Shown: positions 34,417-46,200 of the stretch, piece by piece
Numbering within the stretch: the stretch's first letter is position 1
Layout of the letters: every line of letters begins with the position of its first letter
Assembly (NCBI GenBank): GCA_022497145.1
Contig: MU385903.1
Span: forward strand, 62,001 to 126,000
DNA from: Rostrohypoxylon terebratum
Taxonomy: Eukaryota; Ascomycota; Sordariomycetes; Xylariales; Hypoxylaceae
Reading direction: 5' to 3'
Length of the DNA stretch: 64,000 nucleotides
Translations under genes and position numbers: made by a program
Notes under the pieces: generated by a model
Databases searched by the model: none
What the model was told of the DNA's origin: nothing
Seen by the model: only the letters and a program-made list of their open reading frames with translations

Positions 34417-37400
34417 TTAGTAAGGAATACCGTTGGTCATGAGCTGGAACTGGTCATAGACCATGGTACTATAACTTCCCGCGCTCTTCCGGACCAGGTC
34501 CCGCACGAAATCAGCAGCTTCGCGCTCGGTTCTTTCGAGCACGAACCTCTCCTTGAAGAACTTCACACTTTCCGGTTTAAAGCAAGGTAACCCGCTTTCC
34601 ATCATTAAGAGCACAATCTGGCTAAGCTTCTCCGCGTGGGGTCGGCACGCGAGGTACGACTTGACGCACAGCTCCTCAAACCACTTAAAGGCCTGATGGT
34701 CCGTGCTTCCTCCCATGACAGCCAGCATTTCGCCCGTGAGCTTGAATGGGGCGCGTTCAAAACGGACACCTCCGGGCGCGATGTCGAAGCAGAACCCGAA
34801 ATCGATGTGCAGGATGTGGCCTGCGTCGTCGATCATGATGTTGCCGTTATGTCGGTCCTTAAATTGTAGTAAGAACGAGATGATGCTATACGCCGCCATA
34901 CTCTTCACAAAATTGTTGCGCGCGTGCTGGAACCGGAGCGAGTCCTCGTTGCCATACTTGCTAATGAAGTAGTCGTACAACCCGTTCACTGCCTCGCGAC
35001 CAAGCATGTCTCGGGAGATTGAGTTAGGTAACACATCGATGACACCGCAGCCAGGAGCCGTGGCGGTCACGCGATATGGGAACACATAGACGTCGAGTCC
35101 GACGCTGTGGAAGATACCGCGGAACGCGGCAATCATCTGCAATGCCAACACGTCTTGTCGACAGTCATCACCGACTTTGAAGATGGCGCTCTGCCAGACC
35201 TCGATTGTGTTCTCTTCCGTTGGCTCGCCATTGCTTAGCTCTTGCGAAACCTCTTCCGTTTCTTCAATGCCGCCCTTTGACTTTTTGATGCGGAAGGTGG
35301 CCATGTATGGTGCCTTAGCGTGCGACTGTAGAGGTTTGCCAGACTTACGGTCGATACCTATGACAACGCCATCGGGGTTACTAGGTAGGTAGACGCCGAC
35401 GTCGACCTTAATCTTCCTGAGCTCCTCCTCGATCTTTTGCTTCTTTTCAGGCTTATCGCGCTTGATCAGCGGCTTCAGCTTACCAGAGATGCTAGTAACT
35501 TCATCGAAGAATGCGAACTCTCTTTCGTAGAAATTTCTATCTTCGTCAGAGAAGCTACCGACCATCTTCTCCATCACCTTGTCGAGAGCAGGTTTGATGG
35601 CATCAGGCTACCGGCATATCAGCAAGATGATCAAGAGATTTTTAACATAATAACTTACAATAGTCGCATCATCGTCCTTGTAAGAGTTCGCCTTCATATT
35701 CCAGATAATTTGGTGGGCGAACAATTGTGAAAACTGTGCGGTCTCGATGATGTAACGCTCTACGTACCCGAGAGCATCAAATCGAAGACCCTGCACTATT
35801 TGAGGTACATAGAAAAATGTCACATCAACCGAATGAGACTCCAATGCCCTCATGGCATACTGAATCAGGAATGGATGATTTCGATAAGCCGGTAGGAAAT
35901 ATGTGACAGCCGTAACAGGATTGACTGGAGCCCAATATAGCAAATACTATATATATATATATATATTAGCAAGCCTTCTAGTAAAAAAGATAGCTAAAAT
36001 TACCTTGAGTTGGAACCGGACATCAGGTGGCAATTCACCTCCCAGCAGTATTGGGAGAGCCTCAGGCTCAGAGATAGCCTTGGCTGGGAAGTTCAACAGC
36101 AACCAACGGACCTCATTATGCACGGCCGGAATTGAGAATCTGTTGACTAGCTCTATTGCTAGGGAAGGATCTTCGGCCCATGCCACCCGGACGAGCGGTT
36201 TCAGAGTGGTCTTCAAATTAGCGCGGAATACGTTGATCCAGGTACGTCTAAGCAAGCTCACCTCGAGTGCCGTCTTGTTATGAGCTAACATATGCTGCCT
36301 AGGACCATCATTGAGTGGGTGGACCCAAACGTTCAGCCGGATTTGTTCACTCTCGAGCAAAGTTTGAAGTAGAGTCTCCTTTTGGGCTAACGATTTCAGG
36401 TTGCCGACAGTCTGGGATGCGATGAGAGAGACGGTCTTGAGAGCATTCATAACATCACTAATAAGTCGGACTTCTGTCTTCAATTGGAGAAGATTACTAC
36501 CAAAAGACCACTTTGGTGAGAACTTGAACCAACTTAATCCAGCAGACAGGATCTTGTCCTTCAATCGCCATTGTGTCGCCTGGCGAACTGTAGTACTCGA
36601 CTTCAAGACCCTGAGACTGAATAGAATAACTCTTAGGCGAAGTTCTCTAGCCATGGGATGAGAGACTGATTTCTTCATGGCATCAAGTGTGATGTCGAGC
36701 ATGCGTAGGAATATCCTGTGTATATCCGGGCTTCCTAGTCGCGTGGCGTTGAAGTGGCTGCTGAAAAACTGGACGAGGCGAGTGTGAGGAGCTAACAGGT
36801 TATGTACCTGTTGCCGACGCCTCGTCAAGCCCTCGTTATCACTAGGAGCAAATTCTTCCTTAAGAAAGAAGGGGTCCGGATGCCTGGTCAAGTTAGCATT
36901 GAAACAAATCGTTTGGAAGGGCAGGACATACATTAAAGTGGGATTGAATAACCCAAGTTTCTTGTGGATGACAATCTCCCATTGCTGAGCAATCTCTGCA
37001 AATATTCGAGACTCCATCCTAGGATTCTCGTTCATAACACCCAACCAAAGAGACACCCCAAAATTAATGGACTCTTTAGTAAATATCCTGAAAGGAATGC
37101 TAACAAGATAATGAGTGATGGAGCTCTCGTCCCTCCCACTACGGCATAGCAAAGCTGCAGCCCGTCGAAGGATGTCTCTCACGTCGTTGAGAGGGGTGGT
37201 CTTCTTGCCGGTAACCCGAGATTCAACATGGGCTAATGCCGTAACGGCGTCGGCACGGTCGGACGGTGCAGCTTTGACGAACGAGTCGCGCCGCATCATC
37301 GGCATGATGTTGACAAGGTCCTTACCATGACTAGGTAGCGTCTCTCCATATCTGTATTCTTGCCGTGTTGTGTACTGAGCGATGAAATGAGAAGCAGTGT

Positions 37401-40400
37401 TGATAGCTGTTAAACCAACAGGATCCAGGGAGGTCAATCTCTGATCTGTAGCAGGTATTGACGACCCCATTTCCAAAGCGAATGATCGGCCAAGAGACAT
37501 GTGCCCGTACGCTCCTTCATCCTGGAATTCAGACAGATACGTCTGGAGCAAACCCTTAACATCAGAAGGCGCTAGATTGATTGCTAACGAGACCCATGAT
37601 TTAGCCCTTGTGTATAAGTTGTTGAGAGTGGTCTTTCTAAATGAATAGTCATCGGACAGCTCGACTGTGACGTTTCCTAAGCGAGATGTGAAGACTGATC
37701 GAGGGTCGTACATGTCGGTCTCGCCCTCGAGACAGCTCGTCCACATCAGAGACAACAGCTCGAGAAGCGCGAACAAGGATGACTTCTGACAAAGAGACGA
37801 TGGAGTTTCTCGAACAAATTTATCCGCGCAATAAAATGCGGCTTGCTGAACGCGTTGAATACGATGACAACACCCACAGAAAATTGATGCCAGCTGCGAA
37901 GCTGCATAATGGGCAGAGAAGGTGGGTAGCTTGGCTTCTAGAGTCCTAGACAAGTATTTGTCCATCACAGCAGTTGTAATGCCTTCCATGACACCTCGTA
38001 CGTCCTCCTTACGCATGCTGGGTTCCAGGTAGTATGACAGGGTCTTGGTACAGTCGCCAGAGTCAGCACGAAGACTTTCAACCAAGTACGCTGCATGCAA
38101 GAACATGACCTTCCTGTAGCTAAGACTTCTTATGTCAGATGCTTTTAGTGGGACAAGCTCTGTAAGCAATTTCTTCTGTCTTGCTTCCCGTTCCGAAGTA
38201 TTGGCTCGGCGAAGAACGGTGTTTAGCTCAATATCACTTTCCACCTGCTCTCCCCGTTGCTCGGCTACTAGAGGCGGCGAGTGAATGGCCATAATCCGTA
38301 GCTCATTGATATACTTCTGGCCTCTCTCAGTTAGAGGAGTAAAGCCATGCACAACAATATTAAACCAAGCATCTCGAATCAGAGCATGTTTATCATCATC
38401 CTGACCAGGAAGTTCCGTGATGAAGTCGTGTGTAGACATCATGATTGCAACAGGTTGGAGGAGTTCGGCGATCTCTCGAGCGGCAAACTCGACGTCGGAC
38501 TCTTTCATGTGTTGAGATTGATGCACGTCTCCTTTAGAAATCAATTCTTCCAATATGTGATCCCAGTATATTTCAAATAGCGGAGAATCGCGCTTCACAT
38601 TTTCTGAGATGTGATTCCGAGCTTTCCTAACCTATATAGATACATTAGTAAAACGTATTCAATTTTGAAGATAGAAAAGAGGGACCTTACGGCATCGAGA
38701 ATTAAGGCATTGTCGCTAGCTGTTGCGTTATGACAGAGCCTTGAATACAACCTGAGGAGTGATCTGAACTCTAGCTGCCCTCCACTTAGAGACAAGATGC
38801 CCGCTCCGGTAATGATGTGGCTGTCGAATTGCAAGTTAACCTTGGTCAATTTCTGTAGCAGCATCGCTTGTGCAAGTGCTGTGATCTTCTCATCGTTACA
38901 CAAATCTGCGATGCTGCATATCGCTTGGACGATGTTACCATATACTACCGAGTTATCTTCTTCACCCCGTATTTGGAGTGATAGGTCGCTTCCTGTAGAT
39001 TGTCCTCCCTGGTACACGTTTGATAATCCCGCAGCAGGTCCTAACTCGACCGATCCATTTTGAGCACCCTGTTCGCCATCCGGGCTAAGCACATTTCCAA
39101 GGGTATATAACGTAGTAATCACCGCATCCTGGGAAAGCAGATGTAAAGCAAACGCCAGGCATTTGGACGCAGTCGCAACAATATTACTAGAAAGCGAAGT
39201 CTGTACAAGGAATCGGGGGAGAAGTCGAATTACAGTCGGTGCGAAACTTGGCGAAATTTTAGAAACGATGGCCATCGAACGCAGGACTGTTGAGGCCAAG
39301 TTCTCGTCTGCCATTTGTATCGAATTATCCAAACACTCCTGAAGCCAAGTCATAAGAAATTCGGGGTCTGCGGCATCTTCATTCAACACCGTACAATTAA
39401 GGTAGCTGATAATTGTGGCACCTTTGGCAGCATAGGCTAGTCGCTGCTGGGAAGATGAACCAAGTTCAATGAAATCCGCACTAGCTTCGAGACGTTCCAT
39501 CACCTCTTGGGCAATAGTGCTATACAGCTCAATCGACTGAAAGTCAGCGTCAGGACTCTTGGAAGAGCTCAACTTCAGAGGACTGCCTTTGGACATTAGC
39601 AAATCAAGAATATGGGAGGACCTGAGAACCTTGACGTCTGCAATTAGAAGAGAGGTTGCGGAAACCAAGAGCCACATGAAGCTCCTCTGCAGAAGCATAG
39701 GTCCTAAAGGTCGTCCTTGGTGGGAATAATGCCGAAGACACCTCTTCCAGTCTTTCGCATTGCGGTCCGACGCGGGGGCATTTCGAATGGTAGAAAATGC
39801 ACCATCCACAGCAGTGAGGAAGGATTCGGTGAGCATATTGTTAACCCTTTGGATGAGAGCGAGCCTCCCCCCAGTCCTCCAAAAATTGGCCTGAGCAGAT
39901 GCGGCATCTAGGAAACCTAAGAGAGAGATAGCTATGGTTGCAACACGGATAGCATCCTCTAAGTTTGGCTGGGCAGAAGCATCGAACTTAGGGGAAACTA
40001 TGGCCTGTATGGAAGCACGCATCGCGGCAAGGAGAGCCCAGATGTTGTCAGATACGGTTTCGTGTAAGTCCTCGTATTTATTTCCTAGGGAGAGCAAGGC
40101 ACCGGTCACGTTAGATGCTAAGGCCTCGATCGGTGAAGGCTCGATCTTGTTGAAGGCGGGCGAGGGGAGGAATGTCTGGGCATGGGCTTCGAGTATGTAC
40201 GGTGTCAATTGGTTGACGAGTTTCTGGGCACTTGAACTGCTCTGTACCATTGGCGCAGCTTTACAGAGAGCGATGAGGACTTCAAATTCACGTATGGTCT
40301 TGGACTCTAGTTAGCTATTGACTATTGTCGCTCTGCTTGCATTCTTAAGTTATCACTTTACCATTGGAACACGAGCCAGAGACGGAGGAAATCCATTGAG

Positions 40401-40550
40401 CGAGCCATTAGCAGCCTCTTTTCCTTTTCCGCGAATGTTCGTAGCTCTACATAGTCGATCGAGGTCGGACCTGTCAAAAGCCGTCGTTGAACTGGTAGCT
40501 GAGAGGAGGGCGATTTTCTGTAACGCCTGTTGGCGCACGTTGCGTGCCAT
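34417..40550 (-). CDS. STT4: Phosphatidylinositol 4-kinase, type III alpha
   Basis: Makes PI4P at the plasma membrane, essential for PI(4,5)P2 supply and cell-wall signalling. Model: complement(34417..35607, 35659..35946, 36004..38631, 38691..40304, 40362..40550), 1969 residues, the expected size. The long helical N-terminal region and a PIK accessory domain (YLLYWAPVNPVTAVTYFLP, then the QYAMRALESHSVDVTFFYVP helix) precede the kinase domain. Kinase landmarks: IFKVGDDCRQDVLALQM with the ATP Lys at about 1717, catalytic loop FKDRHNGNIM (DRHN about 1824-1827) and IDFGFCF (DFG about 1842-1844). The C-terminus DQFQLMTNGIPY is invariant in this family. All introns are in phase; the first uses the second AG of CTAGAG. 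The fourth exon acceptor sits in an AT microsatellite. Confidence 0.94.
35947..35968. repeat. AT dinucleotide microsatellite at a STT4 splice acceptor
   Basis: About ten AT units fill the space between the GCTAAT branch-like site and the AG of the 57-base intron upstream of the fourth STT4 exon. The AG itself is the end of the repeat tract. Confidence 0.8.
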
Positions 40551-41062
40551 TCTCAGGCAGGTTGTTGCTCCTATATATAAATAGCACCAATCATTCCAAG
40601 CTTTATAGAGAAGACTTTCAAATAAACAGATAGACAAATCATTAATAAAGACAACAACTCCTATTTAAAAGGGGTGTTGTTGTCGCAAGAGAGTGAGATG
40701 GAATTAAATTGGCGATGATGCGGATGGTGGATTCCCATCTAAAATAAAGTGGAACCTAGAGGTAGCACAGGTAGCACAGGTAGCACCTCTCCTTAGTCAT
40801 CAAAAGCTACCCCTGTCAAATTGCAGGTGAAAGAAGGTGCGAGCCAACAAGGCAGTGCAAGGCTGCAAGCTCGACGCGCGTGGATTGGAACCTTGGCAGC
40901 TTGGGAAACTTCATCGTCATCAAAGCTTCCCACTTTAACCCACCCTCCATCAATCTAAACCACCGAATCGTTTAATATCTCTAGTTGCGATCATTTCGAC
41001 AGATATAAATATCAGTTCATATACGAAGACGACCCGAATAATACGGTTGCAATCCGAACAAG
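40551..41062. promoter_or_regulatory. Divergent promoter region, STT4 / PRE7
   Basis: 512 bases between divergent starts. A 9-base direct repeat AGGTAGCAC occurs three times at about 40759-40787. No proteasome-associated control element was recognised. Confidence 0.5.
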
Positions 41063-41940
41063 ATGGCCATGTTCAGCCAAAACCCCGTCCTAAACGGACC
41101 CAACTACTCCTTCGCCGAAGTTCCTAAAGATGCCGTAGATGGCCTACGAGAACATCGTTTCAACCCGTAAGCCGATCCGATATTTCAACTACATCAATTC
41201 CATCCCCTGCAAGTTTTAGGATTATCTATTATCTAACATCCAAATACCGCAGATATACCGACAATGGTGGTTCCACTCTCGCTATCGCCGGCGCCGACTT
41301 TGCTATCATGGCGGGCGACACCCGTCTAACGTCGGGTTACAGCATCAACACACGATACGCTCCCAAGGTATTCAAGATCGGCGGATCGAACTCGTCGCAG
41401 GACGACGCCAACATCCTCCTCTCGGTCGTCGGTTTCGCGGCCGACGGTGAGGCCCTACAGGAGCGCCTCGACGCCATCTGCAAGATGTACCGATACCGTC
41501 ACGGAAAGCCCATGTCCGTGAACGCCTGCGCGAAACGTCTATCAACCATCATGTACCAGAAGCGCTTCTTCCCTTACTACGTCTACGCTATCCTCGGCGG
41601 CCTCGACGAGGAGGGCAAGGGCGCAGTCTACAGCTACGATCCCGTGGGAAGCTACGAACGTGAGCAGTGCCGAGCGGGCGGCGCTGCGGGCAGCTTGATC
41701 ATGCCGTTCCTCGACAACCAGGTCAACTTCAAGAACCAGTACATCCCCGGAAGTGGCGTCGGCCACGAGCTACAGGAGCGGGAACGTGTGCCGCTTCCGA
41801 GGAACGAGGTGGAGATCTTAGTCAAGGATGCCTTCGACTCCGCGGTCGAGCGACATATCGAGGTCGGTGACGCTCTGCAGATGATGATCATCACCAAGGA
41901 CGGCATTGAGGAGAAGATCCTCCCATTGAAGAAGGACTAA
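41063..41940 (+). CDS. PRE7: 20S proteasome subunit beta-6 (Pre7/PSMB1)
   Basis: Non-catalytic beta-ring subunit of the 20S core particle. Model: join(41063..41166, 41253..41940), 263 residues; intron GTAAGC to CGCAG. The conserved start of the mature fold is FNPYTDNGGSTLAIAG, without an active-site Thr, as expected for beta-6. DFAIMAGDTRLTSGYSI, YAPKVFKIGG, FAADGEALQERLD, KRFFPYYVYAILGGLDE and SYEREQCRAGGAAGSLIMPF follow, all diagnostic for Pre7. The 40-residue N-terminal propeptide is ordinary. Codon use is GC-biased, as in highly expressed genes. Confidence 0.95.
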
Positions 41941-44900
41941 GGGATTACCAGCGCTCCGGTTCAGGCGGCTGTGTATCATATCATAGGCATCGGAGTTCCT
42001 GGGGTCTAAATAAATCATGAATGAGCATTAGTGCTTCAAGTTTTTTCCAGTTTGGTGAATGTCGAACTTCCATTAAACTCGAAAAGTCATTGTCGGATTG
42101 ACACAGCAGCTTAGTGCTTCACTGGCTCCTACAGTCATAAGGGGTTATTACATGCAATCGGTATCCTCAGAAATTGAGGTTAGCGAGTTATCGGATGCAA
42201 TCCTAGTATCGCCAAGGCCGACTTCTCTCATTACTATTGCTCATCTCAACTATACTTCGCAATCATATGCCCTACGTATCATATATGCTAATGATTATTC
42301 ATCTCTAGGATGAGGCTCGATTTATTTTTGAGCACGAACCCCGTGTTCGTTTGAAAGACAGGGGACTAAACTTGTTTTCAATTGTGCAGCAATTAATATG
42401 TTCTTCTCCAACCTAATTGAGACCCCTAACGTAGCGCTTCCGAGGCTACTAGGACATAAGCGAGAGACGCTTGCGCATCCCCGGGCTCTTCGCCTAACAT
42501 TTCTTGATTTCTCGCTTACCCAAACCGCGTGTTCTCGTCTATCTAGCCCGATTGTCCATATCGCCGTCCTTGGATCGGCAGACGTCTACTAGCCCGGTGC
42601 AGGGACCGCTGCGTGGCCAATTCATGTCAATATTCCGAGATCTGCATTCCGGACTTCATCACGGACGCCGTTCTAGGGAATAGCCTCTTGTCTAGGATCT
42701 GTGTTTGTGTTCCATCGCACCATATCAAAAAGCTTTACCCTCTAGAACACGTAATTATGTAAATTTATGATATAACAGAAAATGCGATAAGTTCCAGGTT
42801 GACGGATCCGAAATGTTCTCAACAATTCAAGCCTCATCCCCAACAACTCGCATTGATCAAGGGTGTTCAGCACCGAAGCCGGCGGAAAGAAGCTGCGGTC
42901 AACATACACGATGGATCCCTCGGGTCACAACTCCAATGTTGCATAATTTTGGAACAGGCCATAAACTGATTTCTGTATCATCCTTCGCGTGATTTCTAAA
43001 GCCTAGAACCGTCGTTAAGGTGTCGGTATTCTTTCTTTTTGCTTTTCGGCCGTCGTATATAGTGATATATGATATTATATGATATCCACATGATAGGTGG
43101 CCGGCGACCCCCGCAGGCAGTGATTGGAGGAACGGGGCTCCCGCGAGCGTCAGCTGACATAACCGCCCCCGAGTTCCCGGATAATCATGCCACTACCCGT
43201 TTGAAAATCACAACACGCGACTACACTTATGACCCAACCGGCTCCGAATACCTTCCGTATTGCGTTTCGAAGTCTTTCCAGGATCTACCGATTTATCTTT
43301 CATCGCCACGGACCGGTCTGGTTCGACGCACGCAGGCGGGTTTGAGACGGAATCATAACTCCAAACTACTCCATGCTTAGGGGCATATCGAATGTTCTCA
43401 AAAAGGGGTACATTTGACTCGGCATAATGGTACCGACGGATCGAAGTGGCAAATGGGGATTCAGAAAATGCCGGTGACTCGAGACGCGCGAATTGTTCGA
43501 GTTTCGACGGGCCAGCGCCCCTATTCTTCTCTAGCTTGAATGTATGAAGCTTCCTTTTCGGCCCTACCTACGTAGTATATCAAATTACACCCTCCTCATA
43601 GTCGTTTCGGGTCGAGGGCCAAGGTCGAATAATGAACATGATTGGATAGTTTTAAGTGATCCTGGTATGACTATAGCAAACATTCCACCCATACAGAACC
43701 TTATCATTGGCTAGCCTTAACAGAGTATATAGGACCTAGGACCTAGGTATGTCGCTAGTGATAGTTTTAGCACCTGTGTGGGCGCCGCCTACCAGCGAGC
43801 TTGGATTCGATTCTAATTAGCACTATTATTAGCATCGCCGGTGGTGTCGCTGGTAGCCTGTGACGAGCTAGGCTCTTCAGTTGCCACTCTTAGCCCTACT
43901 AGGCTATGAGACCTGATAAAGCTCCGAGAAGACACGGGCGAAACAATACTGCTACGATTAATTAGGTGAAGTCGAACACAACCTCAGAAATCTTAGATAC
44001 ACGTCAATTCACGGTTGAGGCGCAGTCTTAGTGCGCATCGCAAGTGTGATTTAGTTGAGCCTCCCCCACGACTTGAATACCAATCACGGCTATTTCTCCC
44101 ACGTGGTTATATGCTAATAATTTCTGCGGCTCGAGCTGCCTTCCGAAGTGAGTTAGAACTGGCTGGTTAACTCAAGACAGCTCTCGAAGCTTTGAGCTAG
44201 CGATGTGGGGAAGCAAGCTGGCGAAGAAAAGAAAATATCGAAGCTACCTAGAGGTTTAGAGGGAGACAGCTCCAATGAATTAGATAATATAATTCTAGCT
44301 GGCAATTCTAGATCGTTTTAGGTCATCCCCGGCAGAAGGTAGATGAAACCACGGTTTGTGGCAATTTGGGCAGAAATGACAATGACCTGGTGACAAAGGG
44401 AGTCTGGTGCTTACTTACATCCATATCTACCTACCTAGTAGGTACCTAACTGTTGGAGAATTATGCAGGGTAAATAAGCGCTGTTCACGCTATAAAATGT
44501 ACCTGAGAGGCGAGAAAACTCATCGGCCGTTAGGTCCTAATGAGCTTGTTATGCGAGCAAGAGCCCTGAAGGCAAGGGATGGCACTTGTGGTTAACACAG
44601 TTCCACGATGTAGATACTAGAGGGGACTGGCCGAGGTCGGCTGGTTGGCACCCGAGTGCCATTATGATTTTGCATGAGCTACGTACTTTGTCTGAATTGC
44701 CAGGCAGCTGCCAAGTAGGTACGGTAGGGAAAGAAAGAGAATTCTGAGGCCTCCGTCGCCGCCTTGAAAGGCATTGAAGCAGACTTGCGAATACAGTTGG
44801 ATTTGGGCAGAAGTGCTGCAAATCATTGAAGCTCCTGGAGCTAGGCAGGACCTAGGACCTAGGTAGACCGGTAGGTAGGTACTGGTAGGTATCTATCGGA

Positions 44901-46200
44901 AGGACTATCTGCTGCCGATCATTTCCCAAAGAATCATTGCCCAGCCAACTCATAGTTGCTGTAATATCAAGTAGCCGGAAAGGACGAAGCAGGCGAATTG
45001 TCAAACTAGAAAAAATCCGGTTGCTCTTTAGAGAATTGTCGTTGTCGGTAGAGCTTAGACTGTACAACGCGGTGGCAAGGTCGATCATTTGAGAGAAGAT
45101 CCAGAGTTGTCCGTTATACCTAGGTCCTAACCTGCCTGCTAAGCTTAGATGAAGAGGGATGAGAGGATGAGAGGGCAATTATACGGAACTGGAAAAGCGA
45201 GGCTGAGCTGTGTAACGCCAATGTTGGGCAGGGAATTAACATCGGCATTTTATTTCTGGAAATCGCTACCGTTGATCCCGGACTGCACGGGACGGATCAC
45301 ATGTAAGCTTTCTCCGACAAGCTGAGTGGAAGGAACTAGACTGCTAGCTCTGTATCCAGCACATCCAGTACATCCAGCACTTACTAGGTAAATTGCATGG
45401 CGATGTTCTGCGCTGCGTTCATGCTAGCACCACCAGTGCAGTCCGGACTTTGATGGATGACTTTGATTTCAAATATCGAATCCAAATGTCGAATTCTGGA
45501 GCTTCAAATTTTAGGGCTATGGCACATTCTTTTTCGGAGCAAAGACTCCGCTATAAAGCCTCTACTAAGTACCTAACCTATGTAGGACCTAGGTACTAAA
45601 GCCACATCCATAGTACTAGAATACCTGGACACTGGGGCTGCTTTAGTAGAAATGGGCATTACCTACGATAAAAGTTAGCACTCCTTAATATCCATAGTTT
45701 AGTACCTTCAACCCCGAAATTTATAGTGGAAGCTCTCCCTTACAATTACAATTACAAGTACATGCGTAGGACCCAGGTACCTACCTAGTGTCCAGCTGAC
45801 CAGTCGCAAGCTGCAACCCAAGAAACTAGTATGAGCCGTAGAAGGTAACATCCATAAATGAATACCTAAATGAAACTAAATAAGAGCGACATCGATACTG
45901 GTGATAGATGGGTCATATGGCTGTATAGTGGTAGCGCCGTTGGTGATATTCGCAAACACACCCAACCCAATCCAGTTTTTTGCCTGGCAGGTGCCTCGAC
46001 ATATTCCTAACTGGGTACCAGCTAATGCTTGTAATAATGCGCATGCTGCATGATGCATAAGGGATTTACATGTTCGTTACTAAAGATACGATATGCCTGA
46101 TCATGTAGATCAGTCAATAAAAGAAACTGAGAAAGGACCTCGGAGACTTGCTGGGTACGGAACGAAGAGATATCAAACTACCTATACTACTAGTACCTAG
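41941..46200. other. Gene-poor region, first half
   Basis: No gene recognised over 4.2 kb. One 103-codon open frame (43069-43380) shows no family features. The interval 43090-43520 is GC-richer and may be a decayed element. ACCTAGG/CCTAGGT palindromes occur at about 43730-43745, 44848-44863, 45117-45125 and 45585-45596, each flanked by TAGGTAGGTA-like units. Confidence 0.45.

Noticed and set aside
35944..36283. Plus-strand open frames opposite STT4
   Set aside because: Antisense shadows of a long coding exon; the STT4 model explains the sequence fully.
43069..43380. A 103-codon open frame in the gene desert
   Set aside because: No recognisable domain, no splice partners and atypical composition; likely chance.
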